A stretch of 64,000 nucleotides of DNA from the NCBI GenBank assembly GCA_003339415.1, contig PDHQ01000014.1:303811-367810 (forward strand). Direction: 5' to 3'. This stretch comes from Ophiocordyceps camponoti-saundersi (nom. inval.) (Eukaryota; Ascomycota; Sordariomycetes; Hypocreales; Ophiocordycipitaceae). Of this stretch, positions 55,639-64,000 are shown in pieces (position 1 is the stretch's first letter; every line of letters begins with the position of its first letter). The position numbers were made by a program, and so were the translations under genes. The notes under the pieces were generated by a model. The model had not been told where the DNA came from and ran no database searches. It saw nothing but the letters and a program-made list of their open reading frames with translations.

Positions 55639-55759
55639 CGATGCTTCTTCCGCCGCTGTCGTGGCCAAGGTCAGACGTCGTCCTGAGTCTCCTCTGAGGG
55701 GCGTGAGGAAGGTTAGTGGGAGGGTGGGATCCGTTCAGAGGAAGGTTTCGGGTTCTTAG
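53728..55759 (+). CDS. CDC14: dual-specificity phosphatase Cdc14
   Basis: Exons 53728-53779, 53852-54175 and 54294-55759 give 613 residues. The N-terminal half has the RLYLASY start of the family, interrupted by a polythreonine run encoded by (ACG)n. The catalytic loop HCKAGLGRTG lies near residue 315 (Cys nucleophile and Arg). The downstream RPGMVVGPQQHWL segment is typical. Cdc14 reverses CDK phosphorylation at mitotic exit and in septation. The C-terminal ~200 residues are disordered with Ala, Ser and a 12-His-type run ((CAT)n). In the core the T-run and insertion are unusual but the frame is intact. Confidence 0.95.
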
Positions 55760-56258
55760 GATTTTTGTTGTCCTTTTTTTTTTTCCGGATCCTTTCTCGA
55801 GGAATGTTTTTTTTTTCTTTCCCCCTTTTTGACGAAAAACTATTGATGATGGTGTTTTCTATCTTCATCATCCCCCTCCCCCCTTTTCTCCCCCATCCCT
55901 TTCTAACGATGATGATGGTTTTTTTTCCTCTCAACCTTTACATCTTTCCATGGCATGCGTTTTTTTTTTTGCACACATGAGGCGTTTTTCTTCTCTCTTC
56001 CCTTTTTTTTTTCACCGGTTCTTTTCTTTTTTTGCTTTATGACTCTGAATGCATGTATGTTTTTTTTACGGTGCGAGAAAGCGGGTTGGCGATAAGGGCG
56101 ACGAGAAGAGAAGAGAAGAGGGTTTTTTTATAAGGCTTATGCGTTGTTTTTTTTTTCATGGTTGAGAGCGCGGGCGTATCGGGTTGGGGAATTGAGGCTG
56201 GGGATGGGGATGGGGATGGGCAAGTGGAAGTTGATGGATATGGCATGTCATGATGATG

Positions 56259-56289
<31 letters not shown>

Positions 56290-56899
56290 CGTCTCTTCAT
56301 AAATATATGCATGATTTTCAAGTAAAAGAAAAAGAAGACTAGGACGAAGCACAAGCTGTTGTTGTTGTTGAGTCTAAGCTTGGTTGCTGCAGTGACGGAT
56401 GGGATGGGATGGTCTCATGGACGACGACGCTGTCAAGTAACAACCGTATCTACATACCTAGGTCACAATCGTAAAGGAATTGGCAAACTGCTTCTTTCTT
56501 CTTCTTCTTCTTCTTCTTCTTCAAGTCTGGCTCCCTCCGTCAAATCACGCACGTATCGACGCTCTCTTTCAAGACACGAACGAGCCCCCCCCGTCTCAAC
56601 GCGCAACCGCACCCCTTTCTGTCAAGTCGCCGACCTACGTACAGCGTTTGCGAAACCTGGTATTCTCCGCCCCTTTTACTTCCTCCTCTCCTCATGCCAT
56701 TCGAGACGTCTCCCTTCTTCTAGCACACACACACACACAGAGCGTGACACAGCACGCACACGCAAGCACACACAATCCCTCTCCCTCCCTCTCCCCCTTC
56801 CCCCCAACCCCCTCTCTCACATCACAACCCGGCGCCGCGTTTCGTGACGGACGTGTTCCCTAGAGACGCTTGTGATGCGAATTGAATTCGTCACCCGCG
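55760..56899. other. intergenic, convergent 3' flanks
   Basis: T-rich and C/T-rich low complexity between Cdc14 and Surf4, with (GATGGG)n at 56198-56219 and (CT)n at 56258-56290. No gene is supported. Confidence 0.6.
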
Positions 56900-58042
<1,143 letters not shown>

Positions 58043-59877
58043 GATGGTGGTGGGGAAGCTTGCAGCGATCGAGAAAGAGTATCGACGAAGGCCTTTTTTT
58101 TTTGTTCGTCTTCGGAGGTTGAGAGGATTCAGATGAGGCTGAAAAAGGTAGTAGATGTTGTTATTATTGCTCTCGGGGGGGATTTTTTGCTTTGTTGTTT
58201 ATGTTTTTCTTTTGGAGGTTTCCCCTCTCTCCCTTGTTTTGTGTCGCGGCCGAGACGGAAACCTGCGTCTGAGGAAGAAGTAGAAGAGGTGGAGGTGGAG
58301 GAGGAGGAGGAGGAGGAGGAGGAGGGGGAGGGGGAGGAGGAGGAGAAGAAGGAGAAGCAGGCTCGGCAGGAGAGAGTGGGAGAGGGAGAGACGAAAAGGA
58401 GAAGAAGGAATTGGGCGTAGAGAGGTTGAAAGAGAGGGAGAGATAGAGAGAGAGAGAGAGAGAAGAGAGAGAGAGAAGAGAAGGCAGGCAGAAGGAAAAA
58501 AGAGGTGGAAAGAAAGCCGAGTTTGTCGTCATTCGATGACTTCAGTGTGTACCCTCTACACTAACCTACAACTGTGTCCTTTCGACACGTCCCCGTGATT
58601 CTGCATGCCGCCCACTTTTTCTCTCTTCCAACCACTAGCCTCCTCAGCCCTCTAGTATGTAGGTATGTATTCCCCTATTGGGGGTGGTGGGCTTTTGCCT
58701 TGGAGAATGAATACTCTTGGATATAGAGGTACTTTCTGAACCCGATTTTTTTTTTTTACTATTGATTTACCAAGGTATTTCTCATAATTGCCGACAGTGA
58801 ACGCCTGAGCTCGTGGGCAGCCCCGTATGTGCGTTGCCCTACCTCAGCATGTGCGGCGGATACCTAGGCCCGAGGTAGCCCGTGGCCTGTGGCCTGCGGA
58901 GGCTGTACCTGACAGACGGACAGATAGACAGACAGGCTGGTCCGTCCTACCAACCCTAGCGAGACAAGGCGTGGCTGCGAAACTGCGCCACTCGCTCTCG
59001 AGGTGCCTCCCAGTTCCGTCCACCTCTCCTACGGATAGATTCTACGTCCGTACACACGAACGTATGAGTACACATGTAAGTGCCGGGCAGTATCTGCCAC
59101 GAGGAATTGCTCATATCATACATACTACATATACATATATGTATCCGTACATACCACATGCTTCTCACCATCAGCCTTCCCATCATGCCCTTGACACTCC
59201 TTTTAGCCACTTCTCTGGCACTCGACAGTGATAGTTTCAACGTTCAGCACTCCTCACTTCCCCCCCGCCCTCTCGTGCCCCGTCACGGAATTCACGACCC
59301 TCTTACATACGGATACACGCCCCCTTTTTCTTTCTAATTGTCCGGTTTATGCTATGCACGTGTCTCTCTCTCTCTCTGTCTCTCTCTTTTACCCGCCTTA
59401 TTGAGGACCATCTATCCGATTATCTACATAGTTTACGATCCATCTTAGACCTTTCCGTTGTCCGGTAATCTTTTTTCCCGTGATGCCATTACCGTTAGAG
59501 CTTACATACTTGTACATACATAGTAGGTAGAGGCACACACACACACACCTTCTGTGCGTCCAAGACTCTCCACCGTCTTGCCTCGGTCCCGAATCATTCC
59601 CCTGAATGGCCCGAGAGTCGTTAGGCTATCCTTTAGTCGAGTCTCGTCGCGCCTCAAGCCAGAGACATCCGTGTATTTTGTTTTTGTTTTTCTTTTTACT
59701 CTGCACAGATGCAGGTATCAGCCGCGTTCGAAGGGGGGCGGAGAACGCATGCTTCCCAAGTCACGATGCCCCAAGTCGCCATGCCCCAAGTCGCGATGCC
59801 TCCTCTCTCTCATACATATGCGTCTTCCTTGGATTCTTTCATGTATGTATGTCTGTGTGTATGTACACGTATTGACA
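58043..59877. other. intergenic, low complexity
   Basis: The first 450 bases hold (GGA)n/(GAG)n tracts (58285-58345) and (GA)n (58430-58490), likely part of the Surf4 promoter. Between 58700 and 59870 there are C/T-rich tracts and many short frames; one (59554-60354) is antisense to the glycosylase gene. No gene is supported. Confidence 0.5.
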
Positions 59878-61302
59878 TCACATCACCCTCAGCCCTCCCG
59901 TCTCGTCATACTCTACCCTGCCCTCGTCCACGGCCCGCCGCATCTCCTCCCGAAGCACCCGCCGCTCGCCCGTCGCCGGGTCCCACTCCCATCCTTCGCG
60001 CATCCACATCCACCGCAGGTAAGCCCGCAGCTCCTTATCCGCCGGCATGACCCTCATCCACTCCGGCTGGAACTCGGCCTCCCGCCCTTTGCCGTTCCAG
60101 TCTTCGGCCCGCCCGAGGAGCACGTCGCGGCAAAATATGCGCCAGCTATCCAGCGCGTATCTGCCTTGAGTCATGTGACCAATCTCCCACGCCTCATCGT
60201 CTTCAGAGTCGGCATCGCACCTCTCCAGCGAGGGCGCCACGTCCCGCTTCTCGTAATTTCTGACTCGGAATCGACACTCCGGCCGCGGTGGCTGGTCCAC
60301 AAAGGCTCTCGCGTACTTCTGTATCATGGCCACCCGCACCACCACCAGACCTAGATGACGAATCATGTCCGAAAGCTGTTCCGCGTTGGCCGCATCGCAT
60401 AAATGTTGCGCCGTGGGGAACCGCTCCCTGACACCACGCAAGGCGGGAATGGCCAACCTTCCGCTGGTTTTGATTAGAAAAGTGACTGCGATGAGCAGCC
60501 AGAACGGATCGCCTGCCATTTCCTCCTGGACGATACCGAAGCGCGGACTCGACAGAGGCGGGAAGCGGACGCAAGACACTGTCCCTGGTGGAGGCCGCTT
60601 GCGTGGGCCTTTGTCTCCCTGGCTCGAGAAGTAAGGGGACGACGTCGAGCGATGAGGCCACGAGGCTGTTGACCAATCACTAGCATGGGCAAGGCGCTCA
60701 TTGCTGGCGGGAGCAAGGCGCTCATTGCTGGCGAGACAGGCCGAGGTTACGCCATCTTGATATAACGGCCATTTCCATTCATCGGTTCGGGACTGACAAG
60801 AGTCTGAGACGTGGCACGTGTGCCTTGTCAAGATGTCGGCCGAAGCCGACGCATCGAGCCAGTAGTGGGAGGAAGCGGCACCGCCAGAACGCCATCTCTT
60901 CTTGGATTGACCTTCAAAAAGGTCATCCAAAGTATCGCCTGCGCAGAATAAAGAGGCGGCGTCCCGCTCCAGCTTCTTGCATAGGTCGATCAACCGATCC
61001 GTCTCCCCCCAAGCATCTCCCGTTGGCGACGCCACGCTGCCGCCCAGGCCAAACAGGGCGAGCCACACATAGCTGAGGTCGTCTTGACCCTCGAGTGCGA
61101 GCGCATCATACGGGCGCGACCGCCGAGCCGCTCTGGCGCATTCGATAAGGGCGTTCCAATCCTCAGCGCCGGCCAACAGACTCTGATGTTGGAGCCTCTC
61201 CGTCTCGTGTCGGGGGGTGGCGCGGGACTTGATGACGTCGTGCAAAAAGTCACGGGATTCTTCTTCTACGTCGAAGAAGAAGAGGACGTCCGAGCCCGCC
61301 AT
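59878..61302 (-). CDS. HhH-GPD DNA glycosylase-like protein, MBD4 type
   Basis: Single-exon gene of 474 residues. The first ~255 residues are unlike any domain I know and contain the tandem ASNERLA repeat (three copies). From about residue 258 the MBD4-type glycosylase fold is recognisable: IVQEEMAGDPFWLLIAVTFL, the helix-hairpin-helix-like LSDMIRHLGL, then GRYALDSWRIFC with the catalytic Asp (MBD4: YGNDSYRIFC). It continues as EWMRVMPADKELRAYLRWMW, which follows the MBD4 end pattern. MBD4 removes T or U opposite G, the product of 5-methylcytosine deamination. No methyl-CpG-binding domain is visible. A role in repairing methylation- or RIP-linked mismatches would be inference. Confidence 0.75.
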   Translation of the reverse strand: MAGSDVLFFFDVEEESRDFLHDVIKSRATPRHETERLQHQSLLAGAEDWNALIECARAARRSRPYDALALEGQDDLSYVWLALFGLGGSVASPTGDAWGETDRLIDLCKKLERDAASLFCAGDTLDDLFEGQSKKRWRSGGAASSHYWLDASASADILTRHTCHVSDSCQSRTDEWKWPLYQDGVTSACLASNERLAPASNERLAHASDWSTASWPHRSTSSPYFSSQGDKGPRKRPPPGTVSCVRFPPLSSPRFGIVQEEMAGDPFWLLIAVTFLIKTSGRLAIPALRGVRERFPTAQHLCDAANAEQLSDMIRHLGLVVVRVAMIQKYARAFVDQPPRPECRFRVRNYEKRDVAPSLERCDADSEDDEAWEIGHMTQGRYALDSWRIFCRDVLLGRAEDWNGKGREAEFQPEWMRVMPADKELRAYLRWMWMREGWEWDPATGERRVLREEMRRAVDEGRVEYDETGGLRVM

Positions 61303-62146
61303 TGCTCGTGGTCAATCACCAACCGGATGGCTTGCGTTCAAGTGCCGTCGGCTCATGATGAACAGCTTGCTTGAGGGACGTCGGCGACTCCGTTTCACGG
61401 CCGTTGGTCCATTCACAACGTAAAGCTTCTTTTCTTTCATCACGCGAAAAGGGTTGCCGGTTGAAGTAAGAAAAAAAAAGGTGGCTCAGCACGGTGACGC
61501 TGATTACCTCATCCGGCTTTGCGCGCTGCGTTCCACACGGTTCGAGGTGTCACTGCCGTACTGTGACTTGACAGCACACGATGGGACATGGGCTAGGCCA
61601 TATCGGAACCCGAGCGCTACGCTGTTTGCTCGTGCTGCGGCAATGATAGCATGGGAACCCAATAAAGAGACAGGCGACGTATGTACATACATTAACTTGA
61701 CGCGAACTTCCCTCTTCTCTCTGGTTGTGTGTCGATGCAAAAGAGCCTTCCCAACAAGTTTGCGCTACCTTCCATGGGCTCCTAGCTGCCTTCTAGATCA
61801 CGTGTATGCTTCAGTACCTACATTAGTAGTCGGTTGCCGATTGAACTCAGCCAAAAGGCCAGTCGCACACATCAGAAGAAACACTGTGTCCAGTCCCCAT
61901 TCAGAGCGATCACGTGGCACGGACCCATTTCCCTCCCCCCTTCATCTGACGCTTTTCGCCCTCCCTCTCTCTCTCTCTTCCTCCTCCTCTGGCCTTCTGC
62001 AAATACATCAACCTCGACCCTCGCCCCGCATCCCATCCTTTCCCCTCTCTTCCTCCCTTCTCCCACCAGCCTCTCGCCTTACTTCGCCTCGCCTCGCCTC
62101 GCCTAGCATCGCTCCCGAATTTTTCGTTTTCGTCATCACTCAAGAG
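61303..62146. promoter_or_regulatory. divergent promoter region
   Basis: About 0.84 kb between the glycosylase (minus) and SF3b14 (plus) starts, with C/T-rich sequence and TCGCC repeats (62086-62103) just before the plus-strand ATG. Confidence 0.5.
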
Positions 62147-62740
62147 ATGAGTGGTCGCGGCGGCAAACTCGCCCCCGAAGTCAACAGGTGAGTCATGGTA
62201 CCGCGCAATATCGCGCCCCCCCCCCCCCCTCTCGACATAATCGCATCGAACTCGAACTGATGTCTCTCGACAGAGCTCTGTTCGTCAAGAACCTGAGGTA
62301 GCATCTCTTTCCCCGAGTCACTCCTTCTTTGCTCTAATGCTCGTCTGTAGCTACAACGTCACCCCCGAGGAACTCTTCGACCTCTTTGGAAAATTCGGCC
62401 CGATCCGGTAGGTTCCCTTCGCTGTTGTCGTTCCTCCATCTGCTGACGCGTGTTTGCAGCCAAGTTCGCCAGGGCATTTCCAACACGACCAAGGGAACTG
62501 CCTTTGTCGTCTACGAAGATGTAATGGATGCCAAGCAAGCCTGCGACAAGCTCAACGGCTTCAACTTTCAGAACCGCTACCTCGTTGGTGCGTCGTCTTC
62601 CCGGCCCACGATGCTCCTTCATCGCTGACTTGGTCGTAGTTCTATATCATCAACCAGAGAAGATGATCCGCTCCAAAGAGGATCTGGAGGCTCGCCGAGA
62701 GTCATTAGCGCAGCTCAAGAAGCAGCACGGCATCGATTGA
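62147..62740 (+). CDS. SF3b 14 kDa subunit (p14/SF3B6-like)
   Basis: Five exons: 62147-62187, 62274-62297 (24 bases), 62351-62407, 62460-62587 and 62640-62740, giving 116 residues against ~125 in animals. The single RNA-recognition motif is present: ALFVKNLSYNVT (RNP2), [11 protein letters not shown] (RNP1), and the NRYLVVLYH strand. p14 sits in the U2 snRNP and contacts the branch-site adenosine. The short exons and in-frame junctions were fitted to the family layout. Most homologues end in a basic helix, here [14 protein letters not shown]. Confidence 0.9.
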
Positions 62741-63957
62741 CAATCCGACCGGCCTGCGGACAGCCTGCCAACTTCCTCGTTTGCAGGCCGGTCTCCCAAG
62801 CCACGCAAGGCTTCTTCGCTGAATTGCAAGACGATTCTACGAAACGGCACGTCGGCGACCGACAACAAGGTCGCCAGCAAGCATGCTACGACGCGCACTG
62901 TTCGCTTCATTGACGATGTCCCTGCGGCTCTGTCCGTGTGCGCTTGACGACTTCTTTTTTTCTCATAATCCAAGAGTACTATTTCGTTCCTCTCACCTCC
63001 GGAAACTTGATGAAAGCGCACACTGTTGGTCACGACAAACCACCGAGGGTAGCATGATGGGTTGATGAGGTATTTTTTCAGGCCTCGCCAGCAAGTTCTG
63101 GCTTGGTGGAGGGATACTTGAGCTTCATTCCTTTTGGTTCTTCCTCCCTCTCACCTTTTTCCTTATTCGTCATGTAACGTTTTCCCTAAGTTATAGACTG
63201 GTCTCGCCTTGCGATCCGCTGGGGTTCGAGATGGTCGTCTCCTCAACAGAGACAGTCCTATTGACAATAACGACATGTTATTAGAACCTGTTCTTTCATT
63301 GTAGTCTCCGATCGCTGCCGTAAAGACCCGTGAAGTCAACTTGTGAGTCACTTGACGAGAGATGGACGCATGCACGACACAAGGATGCAACGCTCGCGGT
63401 TCGGCTATAGAGTGCCAAGACAAGCACAGGTCAGATGTATGTATGTATGTATGTAAGATGAGGGACGGGACGATGAAGTGGGTAAACAGGTAGGGTAGGT
63501 AATAAGGTATGTATGTGAACGTGCCGTCTGCTTACCCGTAAGGCAAAGCAGGGGGGGTGTGAGCTCCTCGGGCGTGTAGGGCTGAGGACGAAGCTTTGCC
63601 AACCACGATGGCCTCACGCTGGTCGACGAGGGGCCAAACCCCCTGTTTACCACCCCCCCTGTCCAAAGCGGATCCTTCACGCCTATTGTCAGACGGTGAT
63701 ACTCTGACTTGACGAGAGCAGTCTACGATACTGTCACTGTGAGAAACAGGCTACACCGTTAAGAAGTTGTCATTGTCGAGATTGGCTCGCTTCCTCCTAT
63801 CCTTACCAGACATCTAGCCAGACAACTTCCATCTACCAGCTAAATCACCTCCGGGCCCTCTAAGCGCCAGCAAGCTTACCAAAACTGGCCGCCGTTGTTG
63901 ATCCTCGAGCGCTGCCTGACAAAGGTAACGCCTTCGAGCAATGTCATGACTGCCTAT

Positions 63958-63958
<1 letters not shown>
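62741..63958. other. intergenic to the right end, no supported gene
   Basis: Only repeat-coded or short frames occur (for example 63163-63680, minus strand). A (GTAT)n array lies at about 63434-63454. I cannot support a gene, and the region may be the flank of one beyond the edge. Confidence 0.5.

Positions 63959-64000
<42 letters not shown>
63959..64000. repeat. poly-C run to the window edge (42 C)
   Basis: An unbroken C run, not a telomere repeat. Its type matches the runs at 11172-11386, so it is likely an artefact or an assembly end. Confidence 0.8.

Noticed and set aside
59554..60354. 266-codon plus-strand frame
   Set aside because: Its second half runs antisense to the MBD4-type glycosylase gene and its first half is low complexity.
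63959..64000. Chromosome end
   Set aside because: Pure C without any TTAGGG/CCCTAA unit; more likely a sequencing or assembly artefact.

Overview
The window is nuclear DNA of a filamentous ascomycete, most likely a Sordariomycete and plausibly Hypocreales. Short introns with GTAAGT-type donors interrupt most genes. Clear fungal orthologues are present: Mph1, Mex67, Atg33, a Pho4/NUC-1-type bHLH factor, Cdc14, Surf4/Erv29, Pcc1 and the SF3b 14 kDa protein. The first ~1.07 kb is a repeat relic almost free of CpA and TpG, the mark of repeat-induced point mutation (RIP). Genus cannot be fixed from the sequence alone. Gene models were spliced by hand from reading frames, splice signals and family similarity, and were not checked against RNA.

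Layout. 1-1065: RIP-mutated relic. 2.4-3.9 kb: a secreted protein with two related beta-type repeats. 4.7-15.2 kb: accessory, cluster-like region holding a DUF1275 membrane protein, an MFS transporter, a membrane-anchored haem-oxygenase-like diiron oxidase (HDO), a tyrosyl-tRNA synthetase paralogue with a rebuilt amino-acid pocket, a 2-oxoglutarate/Fe(II) oxygenase and a Sulfotransfer_4 protein. 15.8-21.0 kb: a terpene set with a P450, a stand-alone DxDD (class II-like) cyclase and a stand-alone DDxxD (class I) synthase. 21.8-34.1 kb: accessory genes including an ADP-ribosyltransferase-like protein, a zinc-finger/alpha-kinase protein, a large secreted enterotoxin-like protein, two small secreted proteins, an SRPK-type kinase and an arylamine N-acetyltransferase. 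34.6-62.7 kb: mostly conserved housekeeping and regulatory genes. The last 1.2 kb holds no gene I can support and ends in poly-C.

How the genes may work together. The strongest candidate for an undescribed system is the 5.9-15.2 kb group. The synthetase paralogue keeps its ATP-binding motifs and anticodon-binding domain, but three of the residues that define tyrosine specificity are replaced. It shares a divergent promoter with an HDO-type oxidase and is followed by two more tailoring-type genes. This suggests a small-molecule pathway in which a non-tyrosine (or modified) amino acid is activated as an adenylate or aminoacyl-tRNA and then oxidised. The second candidate is the split class II/class I terpene pair with its P450, which share CTCCGG repeats in their upstream regions. 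Both functional readings are inference.

Data quality: an assembly gap (10 N) and very long poly-C runs lie inside intron 1 of the synthetase paralogue, and another poly-C run closes the window. These look like sequencing or assembly artefacts.
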